From a virus, in the IMG/VR virus record IMGVR_UViG_3300046457_000118, positions 1 to 64,000 of that record: a stretch of 64,000 bases of DNA; one strand, written 5' to 3'. Positions 1 through 8,810 of the stretch are shown here, one piece after another. A program made the translations under genes and the position numbers. Below the pieces are notes generated by a model that ran no database searches, was not told the DNA's origin, and saw only the letters and a list, made by a program, of their open reading frames with translations. Within the stretch, counting starts at the first letter, position 1, and the number at the start of each line of letters is the position of its first letter.

Positions 1-1376
1 GTTGGTACCGAAGTCGTCCAGGGCACCTCTACACCAGTGGCGTCAGTCACCTTCTCCGTATGGCTTCCCACAGTGACTTCACTGGCATGGTGGCCTATCT
101 TGCCAATATTGCCTGATACGCGATGCTTAATGATGTGGGAGAACGACAAAGCCATCTTGAACCGCTGATCACGCATGATGATCGTGGTCTTGTTCAAGGG
201 CTGTCCCAGTTGTCTCCGGATGTCTGGCGACTCCTTCTGTTCGGTCGCACCATCATGGGCACTGGCCGAGATGAACATCTTGGTGAAGAAGTCGAACAGA
301 TATTTCCTCTCGACTTCATTCTCTGTCTTGGCCGGGACTGCTGCCATCAGCAGGGCTTGCTCAACGTCACCAATGTCAGGGTTCTCGTTGATGCTGTCAG
401 CAACCTTATCGTAGTCCATACCGATCAGCTTCAGCATCTTCTTGGTGGTCAGGTACTCTTGGGAATACTTGTCCGTGTTCGACTTATGCTTGTTATAGCG
501 GAAGTAGCCCCATGGGAAGAAGCTACCTGCCGTCGTCGGTGCCGTATCGAAGATGGCTTCGATGGTCGGATTGACACCCGAATTGAGTTGATACATCCAG
601 TAACCTGCACGAGTACCTTGCAGATACCTCACCTGAAAGTAGCTGGCTTCCGTGCTCACATCAGACGTACTCAGGCTTAATGTCGCCGTACGTGCCACTG
701 TGCTCGTGATGGTGACACCATCGACTACCTTGTCAGTGGACTCTTCCCAGCAGTAGGTGACCTTGATGTAGTCTTCCATGGCAGTCGCATCGATGATGAA
801 TGCCGGTGGCACCTTCAGGGACTGGGTATTGATCAGCTTTCGATCCGGAGAGTAGCCTGCATTCGGGGCAGGTGCCCACACATCCATCGAACCATTGGCA
901 ATCTCACCAACGCTCGCTTGCACCACAACTGGCTGCATATTGGAGAGGTAGACCTTCTTGCCATCGACCATCAGGCTGTTGTCACGGGAGTCATAGGCGT
1001 GATCCCGCACCAGTTTAAGCCATCCCAGATGCAGCAGATTGACCGGACCAAGCTGGTAATAGGTGATGGAGTCCACCGGGCCGACTTCGACTTCGATGGC
1101 GTGTTCCACCACATCCTTTCCAGTCACCGACGAGTAGGAGTTGCCTGATGGGAGGCCGAATGTGTACTTGTCACGCCCATAGCGGTATAACCGGTCCATC
1201 TTGGTGGCCAGACCCGCCACCAACTCTTCCATCACATACTCAGTGGTCTGGCTACTGTGGTCCATCAGGGCATGGATAGCACCTTGTTTCAGGGCACTGG
1301 GCACCATGTTGTTGTCAATGACCCGTGCTACTTGTGTGCCAACTGTCGTGATCTCGCTACTGCCGAAAAGTCCCAT
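1..1376 (-). CDS. Large virion structural protein, 3' end cut by window edge
   Basis: An open minus-strand frame runs from an ATG at 1376 (preceded by a GAGGG ribosome site) to the left edge without a stop, about 458 residues. It begins MGLFGSSEITTVGTQVARV and is rich in Tyr and short polar segments, with no enzyme motif. It is the next gene after the coiled-coil gp54-like protein, separated by a terminator hairpin. By gene order in N4-type phages (gp56 capsid, gp55, gp54, then gp53/gp52) it may be the gp52-like large virion protein, one of those ejected with the DNA. That assignment rests on order, not on a recognised domain. The C-terminal part is outside the window. Confidence 0.6.
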   Translation of the reverse strand, partial: MGLFGSSEITTVGTQVARVIDNNMVPSALKQGAIHALMDHSSQTTEYVMEELVAGLATKMDRLYRYGRDKYTFGLPSGNSYSSVTGKDVVEHAIEVEVGPVDSITYYQLGPVNLLHLGWLKLVRDHAYDSRDNSLMVDGKKVYLSNMQPVVVQASVGEIANGSMDVWAPAPNAGYSPDRKLINTQSLKVPPAFIIDATAMEDYIKVTYCWEESTDKVVDGVTITSTVARTATLSLSTSDVSTEASYFQVRYLQGTRAGYWMYQLNSGVNPTIEAIFDTAPTTAGSFFPWGYFRYNKHKSNTDKYSQEYLTTKKMLKLIGMDYDKVADSINENPDIGDVEQALLMAAVPAKTENEVERKYLFDFFTKMFISASAHDGATEQKESPDIRRQLGQPLNKTTIIMRDQRFKMALSFSHIIKHRVSGNIGKIGHHASEVTVGSHTEKVTDATGVEVPWTTSVP

Positions 1377-1393
1377 GATCCCTCGCTACATAG

Positions 1394-1418
1394 AAAAAAG
1401 GGAGCCATCAGGCTCCCC
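1394..1418 (-). terminator. Intrinsic terminator after gp54-like gene
   Basis: Read on the minus strand, stem GGGAGCC/GGCTCCC with a 4-base loop is followed by six T. It lies 20 bp past the stop at 1438 and before the next start at 1376, so it should reduce transcription into the downstream gene. Confidence 0.8.
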
Positions 1419-1437
1419 TTACCAGCATCTCACCCTG

Positions 1438-2598
1438 TTACGGAGCGACGACGTTGATACCTGCCCGCAGCTTCGACAGGACCAATCCCATCGTGGCATC
1501 GTCCAGTCCCTGAGTCAGGTTGGCTTGCCACTCGTTGTCGGTCATGCGCAGCGTCTTCCACACATCGATGTACAGACTGGCCGCTTTTTGCTCCCCATCC
1601 CGCTGGAAACCAGCGGTTTGAGCGGCATACAGACCCTTCTGGCGACCGATCACACTGTCCGAATCCACACCCAGGGACAGGACTTGTGCCTTTTCCGTGG
1701 CCGTCTTCTGGTTTAGCAGCGTGAGTTCCGCAGCCGATTTCAGCGTGTTCTGCTGTGTGTAGTCGAACTCGGCTTGCGCCTTGCAGACATTCGCTTCGAG
1801 CAATCGCTTCTCGACTTCGGCGTTGATCACCTGTTGCGTGGCGGTCAGTACCTGCTTGTCCAGCAGTTCACCTTGCTTCGGTACCAGCAGCGTTTCCGCA
1901 TCGGTCTTGGCCTTGTTCGACGTGATCAGTGCGGTTTGCGCATCGATCTGGGTACCTTGCTTACCGAGATTCGTGGCCTCGGCAATGAGGTTCAGCTTCT
2001 GCTGCGTTTGTACCGCAGTCTGAGCGTCGATCATCAGCCCCTGTTTCGGGACGTTCAGCGTTTCAGCTTCTACCTGAGCCGACTGCTTGCCGATCAGGAT
2101 GGTCTGGGCATCGATCTGTGCACCTTGCTTCGGCACATTCAGGATCTCCGCATTGACCTTGGCCGCATTGGCTTCGAGCAGATGCTGTTCGTAGATGATG
2201 TTGGCGCGCTGTGCATTGGTCAGTTCGATCTCAGCACGTACCTTGTCCACCTGAGCCGAAACCAGATCACGCTCGATCACTGCCGTCAATGCCTGTTCTT
2301 GCAGGATTTGCAGTTGAGCGTTGGCCTTCAAAACTTCGACATCAGCCAGGGCGATCTGCTTTTCCAGCAGCATCAGTTCCAGCGTAATGCGCTGCTTCGT
2401 CGTGACGAAAGCCAGAGCATTCTGCATGGACGACTCAAGCTGGCCGAGGTAGACCGTGGCGTATTCCGGGCCACGGATCGTACCCTTGCCATACTGGTCT
2501 TCGAGGTGAATCTTCGCTGCACGCATCAGCGTGTCGAAGGCACCCGCACCGTCCAGCTTTACTTCGGTCAGGTCAGATAGCTTGATTTCCGTTGTCAT
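1438..2598 (-). CDS. Virion protein with long coiled coil, N4 gp54-like
   Basis: 386 residues. The first 70 residues (LDGAGAFDTLMRAAKIHLE, then GPEYATVYLGQLESSMQ) are the typical opening of N4 gp54-type virion proteins. Residues about 75-330 are almost entirely helical, Ala/Gln/Glu-rich heptads. In the middle is a repeated unit of the form [VL][PG]KQGxxIDAQT, occurring four or five times at about 22-25 residue spacing (residues about 150-255). The C-terminal 70 residues (around WKTLRMTDNEWQANLTQG) look globular. It sits in the capsid operon 7 bp after the gp55-like gene. Likely an internal or tail-associated elongated virion component. The exact role is inference. Confidence 0.75.
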   Translation of the reverse strand: MTTEIKLSDLTEVKLDGAGAFDTLMRAAKIHLEDQYGKGTIRGPEYATVYLGQLESSMQNALAFVTTKQRITLELMLLEKQIALADVEVLKANAQLQILQEQALTAVIERDLVSAQVDKVRAEIELTNAQRANIIYEQHLLEANAAKVNAEILNVPKQGAQIDAQTILIGKQSAQVEAETLNVPKQGLMIDAQTAVQTQQKLNLIAEATNLGKQGTQIDAQTALITSNKAKTDAETLLVPKQGELLDKQVLTATQQVINAEVEKRLLEANVCKAQAEFDYTQQNTLKSAAELTLLNQKTATEKAQVLSLGVDSDSVIGRQKGLYAAQTAGFQRDGEQKAASLYIDVWKTLRMTDNEWQANLTQGLDDATMGLVLSKLRAGINVVAP

Positions 2599-2605
2599 GG
2601 CTTAC

Positions 2606-3193
2606 TTATTCCATGCCAGCGGCAGCAGCTTGCTGACGGGCCAGTTCCTTCAGTTCGGCAGGCGTCAGCGGTGGCAGCACCTGAATGTTGAATTCCGGGA
2701 TACGCTTCATGCGACGGACATTCTGGATGCCCATGGCACTCTTGACACGTTCGTTGTAGAACACCGGGCATTCACGGGCCACGAGCATGTCATACATGAT
2801 CTTGGGGAGGTGATAGCCTTCCGGCGTGTTGAACGGGACGAATTTCTTTTGCGTCGGTAGATTGCGGTTACCCACGGTGATGATTTCACCATTCCATTCC
2901 CGCTTGGCCGGGTTCATGCAGACGACGTTGACACGGACCAGTGCCAGTGCCTCGTCACGCATCTTCTTGATCTTGCCTGCTTGCGACAGCGGTGCATCTT
3001 CAGCCGTCTTGGCCACATCCGATCCAGCATCCAGAGCAGCGATATGTTCTTTGATTTTCTCGGACAGCTTCTCGGCACTGATCGACGGATGGAACTTGAC
3101 GCCCAGCGTGTTGGCCTTCAGCTTCAGGGATTCGAGGACCATGGCGTCCATCACTGCTGCATCGTTGGCTTCTTGGTTTTCCAGATCGGACAT
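2606..3193 (-). CDS. Small virion protein, N4 gp55-like
   Basis: 195 residues from an ATG at 3193 with AGG seven bases upstream. A longer frame to 3244 would run into the upstream terminator. The sequence has an acidic N-terminus, a region around residues 25-50 (LKANTLGVKFHPSISAEKL) that resembles a short SAP/LEM-like helix pair, and a basic, conserved-looking core around NPAKREWNGEIITVGN and VPFNTPEGYHLPKIM. It follows the major capsid gene, the position of N4 gp55. Function beyond virion structure is not visible. Confidence 0.65.
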   Translation of the reverse strand: MSDLENQEANDAAVMDAMVLESLKLKANTLGVKFHPSISAEKLSEKIKEHIAALDAGSDVAKTAEDAPLSQAGKIKKMRDEALALVRVNVVCMNPAKREWNGEIITVGNRNLPTQKKFVPFNTPEGYHLPKIMYDMLVARECPVFYNERVKSAMGIQNVRRMKRIPEFNIQVLPPLTPAELKELARQQAAAAGME

Positions 3194-3219
3194 AGTGTTA
3201 CCTATTAAATTCGGTTGTG

Positions 3220-3248
3220 AAAAAGGGTGGAGCCGAAGCCCCACCCTT
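3220..3248 (-). terminator. Terminator after major capsid gene
   Basis: On the minus strand, an imperfect GC-rich stem GGGTGGGGC/GCTCCACCC closed by a TTCG loop is followed by TTTTT. It lies 8 bp after the capsid stop, a common way to raise capsid mRNA relative to downstream genes. Confidence 0.8.
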
Positions 3249-3254
3249 GTGCCA

Positions 3255-4442
3255 TTACAGCTTGGCAGCGGTCAGGATCAGGCCCATGCGTTCCGGACGC
3301 AGAGCCATGAAGCCGTAGAACCACTTGATCGACATGAAGCCGGTCTCACCGTACGGGTCATTGCGATCCGCGGTGTCCAGACCCGGCTTCTTGTGCTTGA
3401 TGTCGAACTTGACCGTCTTGCCATCGGTCTGGAAGCCAATGGTGGTGAACGAGCCATCACCGATGACGAGGATCGGCATCACGTCGAACTTGTTGCCGGT
3501 CTCGTAGTGCAGGCCAGCTTCGGCCGAGGCATCAGCGCCAGCACCAGCCCAACGCAGCATTTCCGGTGCCACGACGAAACGGAACGGACCGACTTGGCCG
3601 ACTTCGCCATTCAGGGTGGTACCACCAGCGGCGTACTTCTCGACGTGGACGAAAGCGCGCTCGTCGTGGAAGTCCTTCATCTTCTCCAGCGTCGGCAGCA
3701 GTTCGTTGCCGATGTAGGCGATGCGGGCACCAGGGATGACCTTGGTGTCCACCAGACGGGTACCGGTGATGGCCGTGGTGTGCTTCGGCGTACGGTTATT
3801 GTCCAGATCGATGGACAGGGCCAGCAGGTCTTTGTACTCCACCACGTCATCGGCACCGATGGTGGCCTTCGAGGTGGCGTTACCAGCGTAACGGACGACA
3901 CCAGCAGCCGACAGCAGGTCGATTTGCAGCATGTCTTCGGTGATTTCGAGGGCACCGTTGACCATCTCGCGGTTGATGTGCATTTCGAGGTCTTCGTCCG
4001 AGTCGAAGTCCAGCGACTCTTTCGTGTACTCGTCGAAGAAGCCGAGCTTCTCGAAGGTGCCGGTGATTTCCTTGCGGGTGAAGCCGACACGGTTGACACG
4101 GCCACCGGTTTCCGACAGCAGCGGCAGCTTGCCGTTGATGGTGCCGATGTCCTTGCTCGAACCGTACAGGTTGCCGTTGGCGATGACAGCACCAGCAGCG
4201 TCGAGACCTTGCGAGTTGACATTGGCGTCGTCCAGCAGCGGCAGGTAGTGGTACTGCTTGATTTCCTTGCCGGAGTTCTTCGGCATTGCGCGCACGTCAG
4301 CCAGTTGGCTGAAGACCTGAATCTTGCGTGCTTCGATCAGCGCCTTCTTGTAGTAGTAATACTTGGTGAGTTGATCACCCATGGTGGCATTTGCACCATT
4401 CTTGTCAGTACCGTACTGACGTTGAGTCGTATCGAGAGCCAT
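3255..4442 (-). CDS. Major capsid protein, N4 gp56 family
   Basis: 395 residues, close to the usual length (about 400) of the N4-gp56 family of HK97-fold major capsid proteins. Recognisable features are the N-terminal YYYYKKALIEARK stretch, a Gly/Lys-rich central part with KGRVNRV-like and GTFEKLGFFDEYTKESLDFDS segments (E-loop/spine region), DIGTINGKLPLL, and a C-terminal KWFYGFMALRPERMGLI that is strongly typical of the family. It is flanked upstream by a scaffold-like gene and downstream by a strong terminator. Base composition is more G/C-rich at third positions than in neighbours, as expected for a highly expressed gene. Confidence 0.93.
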   Translation of the reverse strand: MALDTTQRQYGTDKNGANATMGDQLTKYYYYKKALIEARKIQVFSQLADVRAMPKNSGKEIKQYHYLPLLDDANVNSQGLDAAGAVIANGNLYGSSKDIGTINGKLPLLSETGGRVNRVGFTRKEITGTFEKLGFFDEYTKESLDFDSDEDLEMHINREMVNGALEITEDMLQIDLLSAAGVVRYAGNATSKATIGADDVVEYKDLLALSIDLDNNRTPKHTTAITGTRLVDTKVIPGARIAYIGNELLPTLEKMKDFHDERAFVHVEKYAAGGTTLNGEVGQVGPFRFVVAPEMLRWAGAGADASAEAGLHYETGNKFDVMPILVIGDGSFTTIGFQTDGKTVKFDIKHKKPGLDTADRNDPYGETGFMSIKWFYGFMALRPERMGLILTAAKL

Positions 4443-4457
4443 ATAGTGTCCTTTGGT

Positions 4458-5708
4458 TTACTTGAATTTGGAAATGTCCAGCTTGAGCAGGTCTTCGTCA
4501 CTCATTGCCAGCGGATTGAAATTCGCAGGGAGCTTCGAAGTGGGTGCTGCTGCACGTGTCGGGCTTGCGGCCTGACGTTGCTTACGGCGGTTGTCGTCGT
4601 CAGCCTGCTGCGGTTTCGGTTCCACAACGACTTTCGCAGGGGCCGCTTGTTGGCTCGACGGGGCAGCTTTCCCCGTCAGATGCGCAAGCTCGCCGCTCTC
4701 CATCATTGCGATACCGACTTGCCGGTATGCTTCCAGATCGGACAAACCAGTCAGGCGACCGAAGGTACGTTCACGCTCGACCTTGCCGATCACTGCATCG
4801 AACACGCCAGCCTGAATGTGCTGGGTAATGTCTTGCAATGCCTTCGGGTTCTGCGCAATCAGCGCACGGCTATCTTCATCCCACTGCTTACCGATGACGG
4901 TGAGGGTACGATCAAAGCCTTCTTGCCCATCGAGGGACTCAAAGACTTCATCCAGTGCCTGTTCTTCACGGGTGATACGGTGGTTGCCGGGCTTGTAGTC
5001 GCCTGCTTTCTCCACAGAGATATCCAGAGGATCGATCCCTGCGTCTTGGACCAGCTTACTGATCGCCTCAGGCTTCTTGGAAGCCACATCGATCAAGAAG
5101 TTGATACGGTCTTCACTCAGAAGATTGGCTTTTTCAAGCATCTTCATGAGGTTCAGATTCGGTCGAAGGGCGGCCATCTTCTTGTTGTAGTTGGCGCCCA
5201 TCTGCATCAGTTGGATGGCTTCCGATGCCGATTGCACTTTCATTTCACGGCCATTGGCCTTGAATGGTGCAGTGATCGCAGCATGGAATGCCTTCAGATC
5301 GCCATCAGCAGGAGTTGCAGGTGCAGTTCCAGTTGGCTTTCCGTCGGCCGATTGGCCATCTGCATCTTTCTTACCCTTGTCGGCAGCGGTTTTTGCGGCG
5401 TCGTTTGCGTCGCCAGCAGTATCCTTTTCACCATCGCCACTCGACTTAGCCTCAGTACCGTTGGTCTGATCTTCCTGCGGGGCTGGGTCAGTGTTTTCAT
5501 CGGTTTCTTCCGATTTGGTGGCAGTGCTCTCGGTCTTGTCGGTGGTCTCACCGGCGTTGTCCTGTGCTTCGACTTCTTCCGTCTGAGTTTCAGTCGAAGT
5601 CTCGGTAGTTGGTGCGTCTTTGGTACGCAGCTTGCTGACATCCAGATTCAGGATATCTTCATCCGACATGTTTGCCAGATCGTTCTCAGTCACGGTACCA
5701 GCCATCAT
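4458..5708 (-). CDS. Acidic scaffold-like virion protein, N4 gp57-like
   Basis: 416 residues. Residues 30-120 are very acidic and Thr/Glu/Asp-rich (low complexity), and the middle is helical. The same short peptide appears at both ends: MSDEDILNLDVSKL at 14-27 and MSDEDLLKLDISKF at 402-415. The placement (portal, small protein, this gene, capsid), the charge and the length fit a scaffolding or head-assembly protein. Two start codons are adjacent (5708 and 5705). GGAGG is three or six bases upstream, so 5705 may be the real one. The start overlaps the upstream stop as ATGATG/TGA, implying translational coupling. Confidence 0.7.
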   Translation of the reverse strand: MMAGTVTENDLANMSDEDILNLDVSKLRTKDAPTTETSTETQTEEVEAQDNAGETTDKTESTATKSEETDENTDPAPQEDQTNGTEAKSSGDGEKDTAGDANDAAKTAADKGKKDADGQSADGKPTGTAPATPADGDLKAFHAAITAPFKANGREMKVQSASEAIQLMQMGANYNKKMAALRPNLNLMKMLEKANLLSEDRINFLIDVASKKPEAISKLVQDAGIDPLDISVEKAGDYKPGNHRITREEQALDEVFESLDGQEGFDRTLTVIGKQWDEDSRALIAQNPKALQDITQHIQAGVFDAVIGKVERERTFGRLTGLSDLEAYRQVGIAMMESGELAHLTGKAAPSSQQAAPAKVVVEPKPQQADDDNRRKQRQAASPTRAAAPTSKLPANFNPLAMSDEDLLKLDISKFK

Positions 5709-6046
5709 TCGCCTCCCATCGAGAGTTCGGCGTAGGTGTCTTCATCGTTGGACAGAGTACGGTCAGCGATGTCGGCTTGGATGTGGATGCAGCGCAGGAA
5801 ACCTGCCAACGAACCGATTGCATCGATGTCCTTGACGATTGCAACTTGCTTGACTTCGGACTGCATTGCAGCATCTGCCTTCAGGTGTACCAGACGGACA
5901 GCTTCGTCCTTCATATACAGTTGGCCGATGATTGCTTGGTAATCGGAATTCGATTCCAAGCGTTTCAGCGTCTTGGACAGTTCGATCAGACGCTTGTTCT
6001 CTGCGATGCTGCGTTCAAGCTGCATCAGTTCATGTTTGGAGGTCAT
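5705..6046 (-). CDS. Small virion-region protein, N4 gp58-like
   Basis: 113 residues, mostly helical: an N-terminal coiled-coil-like helix (LMQLERSIAENKRLIELSKTLKR), then a mixed central region. No catalytic motif. It lies between portal and scaffold-like genes and overlaps the latter by four bases, so the two are coupled. The ribosome site before the ATG is weak (GGTAGAAACTT). The N4 gp58 label is by position only. Confidence 0.6.
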   Translation of the reverse strand: MTSKHELMQLERSIAENKRLIELSKTLKRLESNSDYQAIIGQLYMKDEAVRLVHLKADAAMQSEVKQVAIVKDIDAIGSLAGFLRCIHIQADIADRTLSNDEDTYAELSMGGE

Positions 6047-6073
6047 TAAGTTTCTACCATTGCTTGTTGAAGG

Positions 6074-6110
6074 TAATAGAAGCGGCTATGAATACGCCGC
6101 TACTATAGTT
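6074..6110 (-). terminator. Weak terminator-like hairpin after portal gene
   Basis: Stem AGCGGC/GCCGCT extended by TAG/CTA with a 9-base loop lies just past the portal stop. The minus-strand downstream tract is only moderately T-rich (TTCTATT). It could be a leaky terminator or an mRNA end stabiliser. Confidence 0.45.
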
Positions 6111-6134
6111 CAGATTTTCGTTTCTGTGAAGAAT

Positions 6135-8270
6135 TTATTTCTTGGCAGTAGTCTTTTTCTCCGTCTTGGCCTTGACATGGCCCTTCACAACTTCCAATGC
6201 CATATTCGCGTGCGCCTGTGCACCCTGCTTTTGCAGGTCACGTTCCTGCTTCACACCCGACTCTTGTTCCACGAAGTCGAGGTTCATCTGGTCGGTGGTG
6301 GCACGCAGATTCTCGGCCTTGGCTTGCTCGGTATCGGTCTTTTGAACGGTCAAACCGGCTTCTGCACGAATCTTGGCGGCTTGTGCTTGGAGATTGGCGA
6401 CTTCGAGTTGTACCTTGGCCATTTCCAATTGCTGCATCTGCTGCTGCATCGGATCAGGTTGCGGTTGGTATTCCTCGATACGCTTGGCGAGGTCAGGCAT
6501 CTTCTTCAGACGGCAGATGTCCGACAGGATGATCTTGCGCATGCCAGGGTCTTCATTCGGCCCCATGGTTTGCAAGAGGAAGCCAAGGTCTTGAGCCTTG
6601 CTGTTGTCTTCTTCAGCCGTACTGATCGAGAGTCGCAGATCGTAGTTACCGGCCAGATCATCCCGGCGAATCTGCACGAACTGGTCATTGGTGACCCGAA
6701 TGACTTCTTCTTCCGACAGGAATACCGCGTTCATGGCAATGATCTTGCGACCGATCTCGATCATGCCTTGTGCCAGACGACGCAGAATCCCTAATTCACG
6801 CTTGGATGCAGCATCCAGCGCACCACGTACGCCAGCAGCCACGTCACCCAGAGCCGCTCCGGACACGCCTTGGGAGTACGACTTCACACCAGTCATCGAC
6901 TCGGCTTCCATCTGCTGCAACTGCACCATGAACTGGGCCGATGCGGGAATCTCCGGGTAGGTATGCATGAAGATACCTTGTCGCGGATCGATATTCGGGG
7001 TGTACTCGTAGTCCTGACCCGCTTCATAGCGACGACGGTTGGTCGTATCCAGCATGTTCTTGGCCATACCGGTCTGACCGTTGGCCGATTTGCCCATGAT
7101 GTCGATCATGCCGCGTGTGACCGCACCAATGATCTTCTGGTTGTCTTCCAACAGGGCACCATCCGGCTCGCCATACACGGACTTGCGGACTGGCAGGTAC
7201 TGAACAATGACGAACGGTAGTTTCTTGTCCGGCATGGGGTTCTCTTCCATGCGGATCAGCGTATTACCCACCCACGAAGCCACGATAGGCTTGACGATGC
7301 CGCTACCATCGATGTCTCGATAGCCCCAGTACTCGGTCACTACGAACTTGGTACGTGGTTTGTCGATGAAGTTGAAGTTGGCACCACCATCCGAGGGTGC
7401 ATGGTCCGGATCAGACAGCGGTGAATTGCTGTTGATCATGATGAAGTCCAGATTCTTGTACCGGCCATCCTGCTTCAGTTCGGACAGCGAAGACTCGAAG
7501 GTAACAGCGACGAAACGAGCCTTGTTGATGTCACCCTGACACATCGGATCGACCACCACGTTACGGAAATCCATGATCTCCAAGGTGGGACGATTCACAG
7601 CCAGACGGGTCTTCTCGACTGTCTGGGTACCGATCTGATTCGGACGATACGGTGCACCATACTGCTGGCTCAGTTCCAGTGCCTTGGACACATGGTCTGG
7701 TACATCGACTTGCCCACCCTGTTGCAGCATCGCAGCCTGCTGGAGTTGGGGCGCATAAGAGTCATCCTGTACAAACTCGAACTGCGGTACATCCTCGTTG
7801 TACTTTTCTTCGATGGCTTCCCAGCCTACACGGACGATCACCGTACCTTCGTCGGTAGGAGCACGAACGTACTCATCGATGAACTTCACCTTGTCGATCT
7901 GGGTATTGAACTGGTAGTTCAGCACCATCTCGTTCTGGATCGCCCCTGCCTTGTCTTCCCAACTTACCGGATTGACATTGAAGATGTCAGGACTGGACAG
8001 GAAGGGTTCCGACAGGGCGGCGTAACGCCACTCGGCCTGCTTGCGGATCAGACGAGGAACGATCTGGGAACTGCCCTTCGGAGCATTGGCCTTGGCCTGT
8101 CCCTGCGCGTTGTAGTTGTCGAGCCAGCCATTGATCTTTTGTACTTGTGTTGCGTGAATCGGACGCGCATCTTCCATGTCCTGCTTCAACTCACGCAATT
8201 CGGGGATTTTGGCCCAGTCCACCAGCTTATCTACGGTGCCGATGCCATCTGTTTGCTCAGGAGTGATCAT
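6135..8270 (-). CDS. Portal protein, N4 gp59-like
   Basis: About 711 residues from ATG 8270. In-frame ATG 8303 would add 11 residues and lies under the divergent dUTPase promoter region. Portal features: helical N-terminus (GIGTVDKLVDWAKIP), IVPRLIRKQAEWRYAALSEPF, then PVSWEDKAGAIQNEMVLNY and DEGTVIVRVGWE wing segments, a GSSGIVK-type clip, a central helix around AQFMVQLQQMEAESMTGVKSYSQG, and a long Gln/Ala-rich coiled C-terminus (PDPMQQQMQQLEMAKVQLE) ending in a Lys-rich tail. N4 gp59 is similar in size. The portal is the dodecameric DNA gate at the head vertex, and the C-terminal coil would form the barrel. Confidence 0.88.
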   Translation of the reverse strand: MITPEQTDGIGTVDKLVDWAKIPELRELKQDMEDARPIHATQVQKINGWLDNYNAQGQAKANAPKGSSQIVPRLIRKQAEWRYAALSEPFLSSPDIFNVNPVSWEDKAGAIQNEMVLNYQFNTQIDKVKFIDEYVRAPTDEGTVIVRVGWEAIEEKYNEDVPQFEFVQDDSYAPQLQQAAMLQQGGQVDVPDHVSKALELSQQYGAPYRPNQIGTQTVEKTRLAVNRPTLEIMDFRNVVVDPMCQGDINKARFVAVTFESSLSELKQDGRYKNLDFIMINSNSPLSDPDHAPSDGGANFNFIDKPRTKFVVTEYWGYRDIDGSGIVKPIVASWVGNTLIRMEENPMPDKKLPFVIVQYLPVRKSVYGEPDGALLEDNQKIIGAVTRGMIDIMGKSANGQTGMAKNMLDTTNRRRYEAGQDYEYTPNIDPRQGIFMHTYPEIPASAQFMVQLQQMEAESMTGVKSYSQGVSGAALGDVAAGVRGALDAASKRELGILRRLAQGMIEIGRKIIAMNAVFLSEEEVIRVTNDQFVQIRRDDLAGNYDLRLSISTAEEDNSKAQDLGFLLQTMGPNEDPGMRKIILSDICRLKKMPDLAKRIEEYQPQPDPMQQQMQQLEMAKVQLEVANLQAQAAKIRAEAGLTVQKTDTEQAKAENLRATTDQMNLDFVEQESGVKQERDLQKQGAQAHANMALEVVKGHVKAKTEKKTTAKK

Positions 8271-8338
8271 ATTTGCCCAGAGGTAAGTTATACTCTGAGG
8301 CATTATCCCATAGTATTTCCCCCCATCAAGGAGTTTCC

Positions 8339-8764
8339 ATGAAGATTCAATTGCTTCGTCCGAACGTACTCGTCCCAACTCGTGGTACCGATCATGCAGG
8401 AGGCTATGACATCTACATGCCAGAAGCGGGCATCATGATGTCGGGCCACACGTACAAGGTTGGACTGGGTTTCGCTACTGCGATCCCACGAAACCATGTG
8501 GCATTGATCCTGCCGCGTTCGGGAATTGGATCGAAGCATGGGATTGAACTGAACAACACCTGCGGAGTGATCGATGCCGACTATCGGGGGGAATGGTTTG
8601 CCACTCTGAACCAGAAAGCAGGTCACAATCCTCTGGCATGGAAGGCCAGCGAGCGGCTGCTTCAGTTCATCGTGGTTCCTGTCTGGACGCCAGACTTAGA
8701 AGTGGTATATTCGCTCGATAGTACCGAGCGAGGTACCGGTGGCTTGGGTTCGACCGGTCAATAA
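8339..8764 (+). CDS. dut: dUTP diphosphatase (trimeric dUTPase)
   Basis: 141 residues with all five trimeric dUTPase motifs in order: HAGGYDIY (about 21), PRSGIG (about 59), GVIDADYRGEW (about 75), RLLQFIV (about 106) and TERGTGGLGSTG at the C-terminus. It cleaves dUTP to dUMP and pyrophosphate, keeping uracil out of phage DNA and feeding dTMP synthesis. The start has AAGGAG six bases upstream. It is the only plus-strand gene in the 12 kb minus-strand virion block and ends at a bidirectional terminator, so it behaves like an independent insertion. Motif residues are intact and activity is likely. Confidence 0.95.
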   Translation: MKIQLLRPNVLVPTRGTDHAGGYDIYMPEAGIMMSGHTYKVGLGFATAIPRNHVALILPRSGIGSKHGIELNNTCGVIDADYRGEWFATLNQKAGHNPLAWKASERLLQFIVVPVWTPDLEVVYSLDSTERGTGGLGSTGQ

Positions 8765-8778
8765 CAGAACCCACCATG

Positions 8779-8806
8779 AAAAAAGCCCCTGATAGGGGCT
8801 TTTCTC
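8779..8806. terminator. Bidirectional terminator between convergent genes
   Basis: AAAAAAGCCCCT-GAT-AGGGGCTTTTCT: a 7-bp stem (AGCCCCT/AGGGGCT), A-tract on one side and T-tract on the other. It serves dut (plus) and the connector-like gene (minus). Confidence 0.85.
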
Positions 8807-8810
8807 TTTC

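Noticed and set aside
1438-2598. Tandem DNA repeats as a CRISPR-like array
   Set aside because: The repeats are in frame, imperfect and part of a coiled-coil protein.
2826-5735. 969-codon plus-strand reading frame
   Set aside because: It lies antisense to the capsid and scaffold genes. The translation has no domain and no ribosome site, and it is explained by codon bias of the minus-strand genes.
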